A program made the translations under genes and the position numbers. Shown here one piece after another: positions 31,091 to 43,755 of a DNA stretch of 64,000 bases. The number at the start of each line of letters is the position of its first letter. Position 1 is the first letter of the stretch. The notes below the pieces were generated by a model. That model ran no database searches and was not told the DNA's origin. It saw only the letters and a list, made by a program, of their open reading frames with translations. The DNA is from Tragulus kanchil (lineage: Eukaryota; Chordata; Mammalia; Artiodactyla; Tragulidae). The stretch spans positions 20,849,471-20,913,470 of the forward strand of contig JAIOJX010000027.1 of the NCBI GenBank assembly GCA_022376925.1. The letters are read 5' to 3'.

Positions 31091-32564
31091 TGATGGGTAA
31101 GCAGAGCCCTCGGAGTTTAAAAATACGAGGGTGCCCCCACCCCCAGACCTTGGGCCGCCTTGTGGCCTTCGGGAGGCTAAAGGGAAGGCTGATGTCCACT
31201 CTGGAGTCCCACACGGGCCCTGAGAGGGTGGAGGGAGGGGCCGCAGAGGCAGCCCAGGAGGGCCTGCGGGTCAGGAAATCCAAAAGATGGGGGACACGTA
31301 TCTGTAGGGCTGATTCACTTTAGCGTAGAAGACACGAACACAAGATTGGAGAGCCACTAAAAACTCCAGTAAAAATTAGTCAGAAACAGCAAGAAAGAAA
31401 AGGGCCAGCCACTCAGTCGCGTCTGACTCTGCGACTCCACGGACTGTGGCCCACGAGGCTCCTCTGTCCACGGGATTCTCCAGGCGAGGGGACGGAGCGG
31501 GCTGCCAGGGATCCGGGGCTGAACCCGAATCTCCCGACTCTCGCACTGGCAGGCAGGTTCTTCACCCGCTGAGCCATCATGGAAGCCCAGGAGAGGCAAG
31601 AGTCCCTCTGATTGATCTCTTGAGTTCTTTAGGAAGGGGCCAGGTTCTTATCTCTGTGGGTCGGCACGAGCCCAAGCCCGGCAGAAACTCCGATACGTTC
31701 CGCACACCTGCTCTAAACCTCCTGGACAGAGAAGCCCGGAGGACATTTTCTCTCACGACAAATCCAACCGGTTGGCCCCTGTCCAGGAGGCTCTGGAGGT
31801 GGCAGGCCGTTAGCGACACACGCGGCCCCAGGTCAACAGCAATGGCCTATCCTCGATGGGGACGTCAGGCCACCCGGTCAGCCCCGGAGAGGCATTCCTG
31901 CCCGGCCTCCAGGCCTTGCTGGGAAAGGCCCAGACAGAATGGGAATAAAATGTAAAAAGTAAAGTAAAATGAAGGGGGAAAGAAAGGAAGCATATAAACC
32001 AAAATAATTGCAACAATATAAAAGCCTCATGTAGGTGCCATAAAGAGCGATCGGATTGAAAGCTGCTGATATAGCCGAATCCATAAACGTGTGCTCCGCG
32101 CTGTTTATCACAGGCCGGGGCCGCAGGTACCGAGGCCCAGATTAATGGGGCACGGGGACGAGACAGACAGTTAGAGCCTTGCGGCACTGATGGGTAAGCA
32201 GAGCCCTCGGAGTTTAAAAATACGAGGGTGCCCCCACCCCCAGACCTTGGGCCGCCTTGTGGCCTTCGGGAGGCTAAAGGGAAGGCTGATGTCCACTCTG
32301 GAGTCCCACACGGGCCCAGGTGGCAGCAAGGATGGAGGGAGGGGGCCGCAGAGGCAGCCCAGGAGGGCCTGCGGGTCAGGAAGACCCGGCTCCGGACCGG
32401 GCTCTGCCCCCGGCGTCCTGGGCGCGCACTGGCGGCTCGCCTCCTCCCCGCGTCTATGTTCTCAGCAGCCGCGGGGGTGAAGGCTGCTGCCTCTCAGGGC
32501 GGTGCAGGTTCAGCCCCCGACGCAGCGGATCTGTTCTGGGTGAGGGTTTCGCACGCGCTGGGGT

Positions 32565-34756
32565 CTCTGCCAGGCACGCCCCGCCGAGGGCGACGGGCAG
32601 GGTCTGTCCTCCTGGCGGCCACAGTCTGGGAAGACGTCAGATCAGTGCTTAGATGTTTAGGAGATTAAAGATGCAGGTGACGGGTGCCTGGTAGGTAAAG
32701 CCTGGGAAGCTGGGTGACCTCCGGGGAGCCGAAAGGGCCAACAGCAGGTGCCTCTCGCCCAAAGGGAGACGGGCTTCCTCCGAGACCCCGGGAGGGGTGG
32801 CTAACGGCGTGCGTCTTGCAGCCAGGGACGCCCGGTCCCGATCGCCGGTGCGTCATTAGTGAGTGTCCCCGGGAAGTACAGTGCTTCACGGCACCGCCTG
32901 TTTCCTCAGCTTTCTCTCTGTAACTGGTGGAGGGGAATCGCGATCTGCCTCCGGGGCTGCGATCAACGACGGCACAGAGGTGCCTGGACAGTGCTGGCAC
33001 ACGGGAGCAACAGAGGGAGGTGCTCGGTGTGATGTGAAGGCAGAGAGGGGCCGCTTGGGTGGACCCGCCCTCGGGGGACACGCCTGGCTGCCGGGTGTCC
33101 TCTGCTGGAGGTGCGGGGCCAGGCAGACTCCGGCTCTCCGGAGGGCGGGCCCGGGGACGGGGCGTTAATGCCTGGCCGTGTTCAGGCACGGGATGCAGGG
33201 ACATCCCCCTCGGGGTGCTCTGGACAGAGGGGTGACCAGGGCCCCGGAGATCAAGCAGGAAAGCCCCGCGCCAAGCAGATCAAGGACGGCGTCTCCCATC
33301 TGAGCCAGTCACGTGGACAGAGCCCCAGGGCAGCAGGAAGCCCGGGCTGCCCACACGGGCGTGCAACTGGGTCTCTGTGCCTCAGGATGGTTTTAATAAC
33401 AGGTGCAGTGGGGGACACACGGACCCATCCTTTCAAGTCCCTTCGCTGTATCCCCTCAGCTTCGCTCCGCCACAGGCACTGCGTGGCTCGCGTGGGGGCT
33501 TGCTCGTTCAGTCGTGACCTACTCTTTGTGACCCCAGGGACGGGAGCCCGCCAGGCACCTCTGTCCGTGGCATTCTCCAGGCAAGAAGACGGGCTGGGGT
33601 GGCCATGCATTTCTCCACGGGATCGTCCCGACCCAGGGATCGAACCTGCATCCCTTATGTCTCTGCCAGGCACGCCCCGCCGAGGGCGACGGGCAGGGTC
33701 TGTCCTCCTGGCGGCCACAGTCTGGGAAGACGTCAGATCAGTGCTTAGATGTTTAGGAGATTAAAGATGCAGGTGACGGGTGCCTGGTAGGTAAAGCCTG
33801 GGAAGCTGGGTGACCTCCGGGGAGCCGAAAGGGCCAACAGCAGGTGCCTCTCGCCCAAAGGGAGACGGGCTTCCTCCGAGACCCCGGGAGGGGTGGCTAA
33901 CGGCGTGCGTCTTGCAGCCAGGGACGCCCGGTCCCGATCGCCGGTGCGTCATTAGTGAGTGTCCCCGGGAAGTACAGTGCTTCACGGCACCGCCTGTTTC
34001 CTCAGCTTTCTCTCTGTAACTGGTGGAGGGGAATCGCGATCTGCCTCCGGGGCTGCGATCAACGACGGCACAGAGGTGCCTGGACAGTGCTGGCACACGG
34101 GAGCAACAGAGGGAGGTGCTCGGTGTGATGTGAAGGCAGAGAGGGGCCGCTTGGGTGGACCCGCCCTCGGGGGACACGCCTGGCTGCCGGGTGTCCTCTG
34201 CTGGAGGTGCGGGGCCAGGCAGACTCCGGCTCTCCGGAGGGCGGGCCCGGGGACGGGGCGTTAATGCCTGGCCGTGTTCAGGCACGGGATGCAGGGACAT
34301 CCCCCTCGGGGTGCTCTGGACAGAGGGGTGACCAGGGCCCCGGAGATCAAGCAGGAAAGCCCCGCGCCAAGCAGATCAAGGACGGCGTCTCCCATCTGAG
34401 CCAGTCACGTGGACAGAGCCCCAGGGCAGCAGGAAGCCCGGGCTGCCCACACGGGCGTGCAACTGGGTCTCTGTGCCTCAGGATGGTTTTAATAACAGGT
34501 GCAGTGGGGGACACACGGACCCATCCTTTCAAGTCCCTTCGCTGTATCCCCTCAGCTTCGCTCCGCCACAGGCACTGCGTGGCTCGCGTGGGGGCTTGCT
34601 CGTTCAGTCGTGACCTACTCTTTGTGACCCCAGGGACGGGAGCCCGCCAGGCACCTCTGTCCGTGGCATTCTCCAGGCAAGAAGACGGGCTGGGGTGGCC
34701 ATGCATTTCTCCACGGGATCGTCCCGACCCAGGGATCGAACCTGCATCCCTTATGT
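32565..34756. repeat. Tandem duplication 9 (junction 33,660/33,661)
   Basis: A constant offset of 1,096 was checked at several points, and I found no differences. The junction lies in a BovA SINE and has a few bases of shared sequence (GTCTC). Confidence 0.95.
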
Positions 34757-34806
34757 CTCCTGCAATGCAGGTGGGTGTTTTTAGCCCCGGAGCTATTGGG
34801 GAAGTT
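34592..34806 (-). mobile_element. BovA/Bov-tA SINE
   Basis: TTGCTCGTTCAGTCGTGACC, TTTGTGACCCCAGGGACGGG and ATCGAACCTGCATCCC identify it. The partner at 33,496-33,660 is cut at the junction of duplication 9. Confidence 0.85.
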
Positions 34807-35029
34807 TGTGCTTTGCTGGAGGCATCCTGCTATAGGTGAGAAAACGGGGGCTTGGGGACCACGTGACTGGGGGTGGAGGGCAGGGAGACACGTTTCTCCC
34901 CACCCCCGGGCAGGCTGCCGGCCGCCCAGGAGCCCAGGGTCGACCTGCCCCATCTACCGTGGGGGTGAGTGGGGTGAGAACCACAGGGGCCGACGAGATC
35001 CTGAATGACTGGTGACCCTTTGAGGGAAT

Positions 35030-35440
35030 GGGGTTTAATTTGATCTAATTTACATCTAATTAAAAGCAGATCCCCGAGTCCGTTCTTAGAACGCTTCTAA
35101 GTCTGTAGAGAACAACGTGGGCACCCGGCCCCTCCTTTCCAGCTGTAGACAGCATGAAATCTAAATACGGATCACGTATTTCAGATGAAAATCCAGCCTG
35201 CAGATTGAGGAGATGCGCTTTACGTGTAAAATACACACGGATTTTCAAAGACTTAAACAAACAAAAAAACCCCAGCATAAAGAATCTCATTAACATTTTC
35301 TATTTTGACTGTATGTTCAGCTGATAATATTTTGGATATGTTGGATTAAGTAAAGTATACTAAAATCAATTTCACCAATTCCTTCCTCCTTAAAAAGTGA
35401 GCTACGGGCACATTTTAAATTGCATATGTGGCTCACGTGA
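35030..35440. promoter_or_regulatory. Candidate conserved non-coding element (right part repeated at 36,380-36,540)
   Basis: This AT-rich island has TAATTAAAAG (homeodomain-like), ATTGCATATG (POU-like) and GCTGATAATATTTTGG. No transposon is recognised. Its right part is doubled by duplication 10. Confidence 0.28.
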
Positions 35441-37427
35441 CACGTCTCCTGGACAGGGCCGCTCCGGTCACCAGGCAGGGGGCTGCCAGCCAGGCATGAA
35501 CGTGCCAAGAGCTGAGATCCCCCGCGTGAGGTCTCCTGGGTGACCCCCGGGCGGGGGGAAACTCTGGGGGTCACTGGCCTTTGCTCGCTCCGTCCCCATT
35601 TCCGAAGAGCGGGGCGTTCCCTGAGGGCTGCGGGGAAGCTCTGCGGCCCTAAGCGGAGGGCGGATGAACCGGAGAGGCGGAGGGCGGAGGGAGAGGTGAG
35701 GCAGGTGCAGCCGGAGGTGGGCGACGTCGCCACTGCTCCCAGGAAAGCGGCTGGCAGGCCGGCAGCGGGGGAATCTGTGTCAGTGACGAGCACCAGGATT
35801 TGAAGTGCAGTCACTCGTGGGAGGAGAAATTAGCTAAAAATCAGCTGCTTCTGCTCTCAATTCAGTACAAATCCCTGTCGGAGAGCAGGAGGCGAGGGGC
35901 GACGGGGTGGGAGAAACAGACCGTGGTGTGGGGAGGCTAGGGCAGACGCGGGGGTCTGGGGGGGACCCCGCCTGTTTCCTGTGGGCCAGCTGGAGGGCAC
36001 GGCCACCCTCGGCTGGCCAGGAGGAGGCTGGCGGCGGGAGAAGACTCCAACCTTGATCCCAGGGTCAACGGAGTCACCCAGGAAGGGGTCTGCCCTTGAC
36101 GCGGACCAGATGACTCAATTCCTTTAGACTCTAGGTACTCAAAAGTGCTGGGAAATACGTGGAGGAAAGCAGCTGTCTCCAGTCGTCCCTTTTCCCATAG
36201 AAACAACAGCTCCGGGTTCGGGGTCGGTCCCAGGCTGCTACGGAGGCCCTGGCCCAGGGCAGTGTCAGAGGTGACACCTGTGACCCAGGCAGGTCCGCGT
36301 GCAGACTGACCTCTGCTCACTGCATCCGAGACATTTGACTGTGATGTTACAAAAGACAAATTTAAAAAACCCCAGCATAAAGAATCTCATTAACATTTTC
36401 TATTTTGACTGTATGTTCAGCTGATAATATTTTGGATATGTTGGATTAAGTAAAGTATACTAAAATCAATTTCACCAATTCCTTCCTCCTTAAAAAGTGA
36501 GCTACGGGCACATTTTAAATTGCATATGTGGCTCACGTGACACGTCTCCTGGACAGGGCCGCTCCGGTCACCAGGCAGGGGGCTGCCAGCCAGGCATGAA
36601 CGTGCCAAGAGCTGAGATCCCCCGCGTGAGGTCTCCTGGGTGACCCCCGGGCGGGGGGAAACTCTGGGGGTCACTGGCCTTTGCTCGCTCCGTCCCCATT
36701 TCCGAAGAGCGGGGCGTTCCCTGAGGGCTGCGGGGAAGCTCTGCGGCCCTAAGCGGAGGGCGGATGAACCGGAGAGGCGGAGGGCGGAGGGAGAGGTGAG
36801 GCAGGTGCAGCCGGAGGTGGGCGACGTCGCCACTGCTCCCAGGAAAGCGGCTGGCAGGCCGGCAGCGGGGGAATCTGTGTCAGTGACGAGCACCAGGATT
36901 TGAAGTGCAGTCACTCGTGGGAGGAGAAATTAGCTAAAAATCAGCTGCTTCTGCTCTCAATTCAGTACAAATCCCTGTCGGAGAGCAGGAGGCGAGGGGC
37001 GACGGGGTGGGAGAAACAGACCGTGGTGTGGGGAGGCTAGGGCAGACGCGGGGGTCTGGGGGGGACCCCGCCTGTTTCCTGTGGGCCAGCTGGAGGGCAC
37101 GGCCACCCTCGGCTGGCCAGGAGGAGGCTGGCGGCGGGAGAAGACTCCAACCTTGATCCCAGGGTCAACGGAGTCACCCAGGAAGGGGTCTGCCCTTGAC
37201 GCGGACCAGATGACTCAATTCCTTTAGACTCTAGGTACTCAAAAGTGCTGGGAAATACGTGGAGGAAAGCAGCTGTCTCCAGTCGTCCCTTTTCCCATAG
37301 AAACAACAGCTCCGGGTTCGGGGTCGGTCCCAGGCTGCTAGACGGAGGCCCTGGCCCAGGGCAGTGTCAGAGGTGACACCTGTGACCCAGGCAGGTCCGC
37401 GTGCAGACTGACCTCTGCTCACTGCAT
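35262..37427. repeat. Tandem duplication 10 (junction near 36,362)
   Basis: The offset is 1,100. Copy 1 loses its match at about 36,327, leaving about 35 bp of poor sequence before the junction. Its right third overlaps duplication 11, so 35,992-36,327 exists three times. Confidence 0.94.
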
Positions 37428-39345
37428 CCAGGTCTCCTGGGCAGACAGGAGCCTGGTCTGGGGGAAGCGGTCGCTGCGGAAATGGGGAGGGGATCTTCAG
37501 GTGCTCAGAAGGCTCAGGAACGGGCGGGTGGGGACTGGGGAGTCCTCTGGGCTTTCTGGGGCTCTCCCAGGGGCTCCGTGGTGAAGAATCCCCCTGGCAA
37601 CGCAGGAGATTTGGGTTTAGTCCCCGAGTCGCAAAGATCCCCTGGAGAAGGAAATGGTGACCCCCGGCAGCATTCTTGCCTGGGACACGCCAAGGACAGA
37701 GGAGCCTGGCGGGCTCCAGGGGGTCACAAAAGAGTCAGCCCCGACGTCGTGACTAAGCGGCAGCTGGGCTTTCTGGGCCCTGGAGGACAGAGGCTGGAAT
37801 GGGAGGAAGGACACGGGAAGGTCCTCGGCCGGCTGGCGCCCTTCTCTGGCGGCTGGCGGTGCATCCCAGCGGGACCGCGGGTGATGAATGAGCCTGGCTG
37901 GTGGAACAGCCGCTGTGCAGATGTGGAGGGCGCGAACATCTGGCTCCCCCGCCTGCGTGGCTGCTCGCCCGCCCGCTGCTGGAAGCTCTGGCCTCGCCCA
38001 GGCACGCGGAGGCGACCCACCCGTCTCAGCTTCCGGGACGGAGCAGGGGAGGGCCTGGGCCAGGGAGACCCCGGACAGGGAGGACGCTCCCTGCATCTCC
38101 ATCGCCGGAAACCTGCCTCGAGTCTCCTCTGAACAAACACTTCTTCGTCAAGGAATCCTTTTCCCTGCTCCTGTCTGCACTCTGCCCCCGAGCAGAGCCT
38201 TGCCGCCTCTTCCAGGGTGGAGGGCACGGCCACCCTCGGCTGGCCAGGAGGAGGCTGGCGGCGGGAGAAGACTCCAACCTTGATCCCAGGGTCAACGGAG
38301 TCACCCAGGAAGGGGTCTGCCCTTGACGCGGACCAGATGACTCAATTCCTTTAGACTCTAGGTACTCAAAAGTGCTGGGAAATACGTGGAGGAAAGCAGC
38401 TGTCTCCAGTCGTCCCTTTTCCCATAGAAACAACAGCTCCGGGTTCGGGGTCGGTCCCAGGCTGCTAGACGGAGGCCCTGGCCCAGGGCAGTGTCAGAGG
38501 TGACACCTGTGACCCAGGCAGGTCCGCGTGCAGACTGACCTCTGCTCACTGCATCCAGGTCTCCTGGGCAGACAGGAGCCTGGTCTGGGGGAAGCGGTCG
38601 CTGCGGAAATGGGGAGGGGATCTTCAGGTGCTCAGAAGGCTCAGGAACGGGCGGGTGGGGACTGGGGAGTCCTCTGGGCTTTCTGGGGCTCTCCCAGGGG
38701 CTCCGTGGTGAAGAATCCCCCTGGCAACGCAGGAGATTTGGGTTTAGTCCCCGAGTCGCAAAGATCCCCTGGAGAAGGAAATGGTGACCCCCGGCAGCAT
38801 TCTTGCCTGGGACACGCCAAGGACAGAGGAGCCTGGCGGGCTCCAGGGGGTCACAAAAGAGTCAGCCCCGACGTCGTGACTAAGCGGCAGCTGGGCTTTC
38901 TGGGCCCTGGAGGACAGAGGCTGGAATGGGAGGAAGGACACGGGAAGGTCCTCGGCCGGCTGGCGCCCTTCTCTGGCGGCTGGCGGTGCATCCCAGCGGG
39001 ACCGCGGGTGATGAATGAGCCTGGCTGGTGGAACAGCCGCTGTGCAGATGTGGAGGGCGCGAACATCTGGCTCCCCCGCCTGCGTGGCTGCTCGCCCGCC
39101 CGCTGCTGGAAGCTCTGGCCTCGCCCAGGCACGCGGAGGCGACCCACCCGTCTCAGCTTCCCGGGGACGGAGCAGGGGAGGGCCTGGGCCAGGGAGACCC
39201 CGGACAGGGAGGACGCTCCCTGCATCTCCATCGCCGGAAACCTGCCTCGAGTCTCCTCTGAACAAACACTTCTTCGTCAAGGAATCCTTTTCCCTGCTCC
39301 TGTCTGCACTCTGCCCCCGAGCAGAGCCTTGCCGCTCTCTTCCAG
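37092..39345. repeat. Tandem duplication 11 (junction near 38,218)
   Basis: The offset is 1,127, with one 2-base indel near 38,035/39,163 and a small difference at 38,206/39,333. It contains a sense BovA SINE in both copies. Confidence 0.94.
37558..37775 (+). mobile_element. BovA/Bov-tA SINE
   Basis: The sense copy has GAAGAATCCCCCTGGCAACG, CTGGAGAAGGAAATGG and ACAGAGGAGCCTGGCGGGC. It is repeated at 38,685-38,902. Confidence 0.87.
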
Positions 39346-39848
39346 GGTGGAGGACGGTGTCCGCTGGGGCGGGAGCGTGGGCAGAAGGCCCGTGTTCCCA
39401 CCCGCGAGGATGGCTGGGCTTCAGCCGCAAGTGGAGCTTTTTATGTGGCAGCTGAGTGCAGGCAGTTGGTATATTTCTCTAAAAACGAGCTTCCCATCTC
39501 CTGGCGGGCTCTCGCCCTCCGCACCTGAGCCCAGCGGCGGCTGTAATCCTCTGGGGCACCAGCTCTCTCCCACACGCCTCGCCTTCCCAGGTCTCTGGGG
39601 GGCCCAGCTCACTTAAAGCTAAGCGTCTCCCCACGCCGATGGGATCGCAGGCTCATCGTGGGGACGGGGTCTGGGATTCAGACCCCTCCAGGCCCCCAGC
39701 CCCCGCTCCCGCCACAGCCGGGCCCGCCCGGCCCTCTCCCAGCCTCCCCCGCTCCACCGCCGTTCTGTCTTCCCCACGAGCCCCCGGAGCCCCGTTCCCG
39801 AGATACAACAACGTGCCCGCCGCCAGTCCCGGCCCGCCGCTGACTTAC

Positions 39849-39982
39849 TCTCCACGGCGAGCGTGATGGGCTGGCTGGTCTTGTTGTCCCCGTTCTTGTC
39901 GTTCACCGCCTGCACGTAGTAGCGGCCGGCGTCGGGCGCCACGGTGGACAGGATGACCAGGGTGTTCTCCAGGGTGATGGCT
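39849..39982 (-). CDS. SDK2: SDK2 exon W3: second half of Ig domain 2
   Basis: This 134-nt exon has acceptor CTCCCCAG and donor GTAAGT. It enters with one base finishing Ile and exits in phase 1 (A of Asn). It codes [19 protein letters not shown], then [18 protein letters not shown] and ITLAVE. In the [10 protein letters not shown] motif a tyrosine stands where most Ig domains have the F-strand cysteine, matching the cysteine-less first half in W2. NKT is a potential N-glycosylation site. The exon is single copy. Confidence 0.96.
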
Positions 39983-40729
39983 CTGGGGAGCAGAAGAGGA
40001 CTCCTCTGACCGGCGAGCCTCTGGGGAGCCCGGACCCCAGCCGCACCGAGTGTGCGGAGAATCCCAGCACTCCCCCGGCGCCGGGACCGGACCCAGGGCA
40101 GAGCGTGCCCGGGGGTCCGAGGCCCTCCCGGGGCGCTTCCCCGCCTCCACCCCGGGCCTGGTGAGGGCGGCGCTCCCCTGCATAGGACCCTTTCCAGAGT
40201 CACAGCCCAGATGGCTGGGTGCGGTCCTCTCTGGACCAGGCACGTCCAGAACTAAAGGAATCCATTTACCGGAAGGAATGAATGATGAGAGAGGAGGATG
40301 AATTTAGGAACGAGCAGAACCTCTTCCAGCGTCACCGCCTCAGCCCAGCCCCGAACGTGCTCAGGCTGACCCCACAGCCACACAGATTTCTGGGGTCCCC
40401 GTGTCTCCCCAGCCCCGTCTCAGGGCATCTGCTTCCTTCTCCCTGCATCTGGTCAACGAGCGGGGCTGTCAGGGCCGGCTGAGAGGAAGAAAGGAAACCA
40501 GCCGGGCACTGGGGCGCAGACACGGGCCGTCTGCCGCCCAGGGCTCCGGCGGCGGGCACCCTGCCACGCGGGGGAAGGGCGTGTCCCGGCAGGAAGCCGG
40601 AGACCCCGCCGGACCCTGGACGGGGGAGCAGGAGCGCGGCCCGGCCCCGCTCTGCCTGGCACCTCCTCTCACCCATCCTCCTGACGACGGGCGAAACCAT
40701 TAGTCTGTCGAATCCATCTCCGGATTCTA

Positions 40730-40860
40730 ACGCGATGTGCCCGAGACAGCTGTTAAACATCCTTAATGTCAGTTTAACAAGGACAAATCCAGTTGAATTC
40801 TTTTCACATTCTCCCATTAGGTGACTGTTACAGAGTTTTTAAACGGGCTCTCGAATAAAC
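40730..40860. promoter_or_regulatory. Candidate conserved non-coding element
   Basis: A 130-bp AT-rich island contains CAGCTGTTAAACATCC and TTAATGTCAGTTTAACA, a near-inverted TTAA/GTTTAAC pair. It does not resemble a known repeat. Confidence 0.25.
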
Positions 40861-41041
40861 ATCCCTGCCAGTGCCTCTCAGCCTGGTCTCTCCCCACCAG
40901 GCTGGGCGGGGGGGCCCCTTCTCCTGGTTTTAGGGGTTCGAGTGCCAGGTTTTATACGACCTGCCAAGCTCTAGGAGGTAGGGAGACAAAGCTCTCCTCC
41001 CCAGTTCCTGGGAACCCCAGTGATGTCCTTTTTCTACCTGG

Positions 41042-43253
41042 ACCTCCAGCTAATCTTAAAGGAAGTCACCCGTGAATGAATATTCGTCGGAAGGAGTGAT
41101 GCTGAGGCTCAAGCGCCAATGCTGAGACCACCCGAGGCGAAGAGCTGAGTCGCTGGAAAAGACGCTGATGCTGGGAAAGATCGACGACCAAAGGAGAAGG
41201 GGGCGGCGGAGGACGAGATGGGTAGACAGGATCACCGACTCGACGGACGTGAGTTCGAGCAGACTCCAGGAGATGGTGGGGGACAGGGGAGCCTGGCGAG
41301 CTGCCGTCCACGGGGTCCCAAAGAGTCAGACACGACCGAGTGAGTGAACGGCAAGGGAGCGGATGGGAGCGAGGCCAGAGCCTGGCGCAGGTATTTTAAA
41401 GTCAGCACAGCAGGACAGGGGTGGGGACCGATCCTCACGTGGGAATCTCCTGCAGGGACCTCCAGTGCGATTGTGGGGGTGGGCGAGGCCCGGGGGGCTT
41501 GGAGGGGAGCCCCTGCCGACGAGGAGCTCACAGCCACCTCCTTGCTGTGCCTCGGTCTCCCCACCTAGGTAAGGGGTGGATGCGTGTGAGGAGCGCGCCC
41601 AGCCCTGAGGCTGAGGGTCCCGAGTCCCGAGGCTCCTTCTGTCGGCCCCCCTGCGGCCGGAGCCTGGCCTCTCGCTCTCACTCCACCCTCTTCGGGCACC
41701 CCGTCCAAGATCAGGGCTCACGATGAGCAGAGGGCATGTGGACCCCCGGGGCTCTAGCTCCCCTGGCCTTGCCCTGGAGCTGCAGGAGACGGCCGGGTGA
41801 AGTCTGGCAAGTGGGCACCCTGGCCACTGCGTGGCCCCCTCCTGAGTCTGTCCGCCTGTCTCGCGCCCCTGCTCCAGGCTCCAGCGAAGGCCCCGCCTCC
41901 GATTCCTGCTCTCCCTGACCCCAGAGACGCCCCCTGGCCGCTTTCCCTCCTCTGCCTGCGCTTGGTCTACATCGACCCTTCTCGTCGGTGGTTCTGGGTC
42001 AGGGGTGGCTTCCCCTCTCGAGGGACGTCTGGCAATGTCTGGACGAGTCTGGGCTGGCCCGGCTGGGGGCTGTACGAGGAGCTGAGGACGCGGAGGCTGC
42101 TGAGGGTCCCCGCCGGTGCCTCCTGACCCGCCCAAAGAAGACTTGTCACCTCCAGCTAATCTTAAAGGAAGTCACCCGTGAATGAATATTCGTCGGAAGG
42201 AGTGATGCTGAGGCTCAAGCGCCAATGCTGAGACCACCCGAGGCGAAGAGCTGAGTCGCTGGAAAAGACGCTGATGCTGGGAAAGATCGACGACCAAAGG
42301 AGAAGGGGGCGGCGGAGGACGAGATGGGTAGACAGGATCACCGACTCGACGGACGTGAGTTCGAGCAGACTCCAGGAGATGGTGGGGGACAGGGGAGCCT
42401 GGCGAGCTGCCGTCCACGGGGTCCCAAAGAGTCAGACACGACCGAGTGAGTGAACGGCAAGGGAGCGGATGGGAGCGAGGCCAGAGCCTGGCGCAGGTAT
42501 TTTAAAGTCAGCACAGCAGGACAGGGGTGGGGACCGATCCTCACGTGGGAATCTCCTGCAGGGACCTCCAGTGCGATTGTGGGGGTGGGCGAGGCCCGGG
42601 GGGCTTGGAGGGGAGCCCCTGCCGACGAGGAGCTCACAGCCACCTCCTTGCTGTGCCTCGGTCTCCCCACCTAGGTAAGGGGTGGATGCGTGTGAGGAGC
42701 GCGCCCAGCCCTGAGGCTGAGGGTCCCGAGTCCCGAGGCTCCTTCTGTCGGCCCCCCTGCGGCCGGAGCCTGGCCTCTCGCTCTCACTCCACCCTCTTCG
42801 GGCACCCCGTCCAAGATCAGGGCTCACGATGAGCAGAGGGCATGTGGACCCCCGGGGCTCTAGCTCCCCTGGCCTTGCCCTGGAGCTGCAGGAGACGGCC
42901 GGGTGAAGTCTGGCAAGTGGGCACCCTGGCCACTGCGTGGCCCCCTCCTGAGTCTGTCCGCCTGTCTCGCGCCCCTGCTCCAGGCTCCAGCGAAGGCCCC
43001 GCCTCCGATTCCTGCTCTCCCTGACCCCAGAGACGCCCCCTGGCCGCTTTCCCTCCTCTGCCTGCGCTTGGTCTACATCGACCCTTCTCGTCGGTGGTTC
43101 TGGGTCAGGGGTGGCTTCCCCTCTCGAGGGACGTCTGGCAATGTCTGGACGAGTCTGGGCTGGCCCGGCTGGGGGCTGTACGAGGAGCTGAGGACGCGGA
43201 GGCTGCTGAGGGTCCCCGCCGGTGCCTCCTGACCCGCCCAAAGAAGACTTGTC
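41042..43253. repeat. Tandem duplication 12 (junction 42,147/42,148)
   Basis: A constant offset of 1,106 with no differences seen. It begins just before a BovB 3' end that is therefore present twice. Confidence 0.95.
41068..41350 (+). mobile_element. BovB LINE 3' end
   Basis: The sense tail has TGAATGAATATTCGTCGGAAG, GACGCTGATGCTGGGAAAGA and GTCAGACACGACCGAGTGAG. CpG-rich changes replace A/T of the usual sequence. It is repeated at 42,174-42,456. Confidence 0.86.
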
Positions 43254-43562
43254 TCAGGTTCCAAGTGTGGATGGGGCTGTGGTTGGCACCCTGTCCGGGC
43301 AGAGGGTGGCACACCCAGGTGGGAGGGATGCCGGCCATCTGCCTGTCTCCAGCTCCCCTTCCACAGAGAACCGAAGCTCCTGGCAAGCTGGGACACCCTT
43401 CCCAGTCCCCGCGGACAGCTGGCTGACTTACGGGGATAACCAGCACCACTTCTGGGCTTGGAGCCCAGCAGGGGCCCCGGGAGCCCAGGGCACGAGTGGG
43501 AGCCGCCACCAGCCAGCAGAGGAGAACGCCCCTCCCCGCCCTCGCCCCGGGTGGGGCTTTAG

Positions 43563-43755
43563 TGTGTTAGTCGCTCGGTCGTGCCCGACTCTGCGACCCC
43601 ATGGACTGTCGCCCGCGAGGCTCTTCTGTCCATGGAGTTCTCCAGGCAAGAATACGGGAGTGGGCTGCCCTTCCCTTCTCCAGGGCATCTTCCTGACCCA
43701 GGGATTCAACCTGGGTCTCCTGCCTTGCAGGAGGGAGCCGCCAGAGAAGCCCTAA
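43563..43755 (-). mobile_element. BovA/Bov-tA SINE
   Basis: The single-copy antisense element runs from GTGTTAGTCGCTCGGTCGTG through CCCTTCTCCAGGGCATC to GCCAGAGAAGCCC. Confidence 0.88.

Larger units (their letters stand above)
30174..32383. repeat. Tandem duplication 8 (junction near 31,275)
   Basis: The offset is 1,100, falling to 1,096 after short indels near the start. Copy 1 is garbled at 31,219-31,240. It includes an AT-rich candidate regulatory island and a BovA SINE. Confidence 0.94.
29633..39848 (-). other. SDK2: Intron W3-W4
   Basis: This intron is 10.2 kb as assembled, inflated by duplications 8, 9, 10 and 11 (about 4.4 kb extra). It contains antisense BovA SINEs, one sense BovA SINE and two AT-rich islands (30,840-31,090 and 35,030-35,440) that look like candidate regulatory DNA. 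No exon is recognised. Confidence 0.8.

Noticed and set aside
38528..39616. Plus-strand open frame of 362 codons, with a shorter twin at 37,401
   Set aside because: It runs through an antisense view of intron and a BovA SINE. It has no family similarity, and the twin is simply the other duplication copy.
41326..42135. 269-codon minus-strand frame present twice
   Set aside because: Low-complexity, Pro/Arg/Gly-rich translation of GC-rich intron and BovB tail. The repetition is due to duplication 12, not to a gene family.
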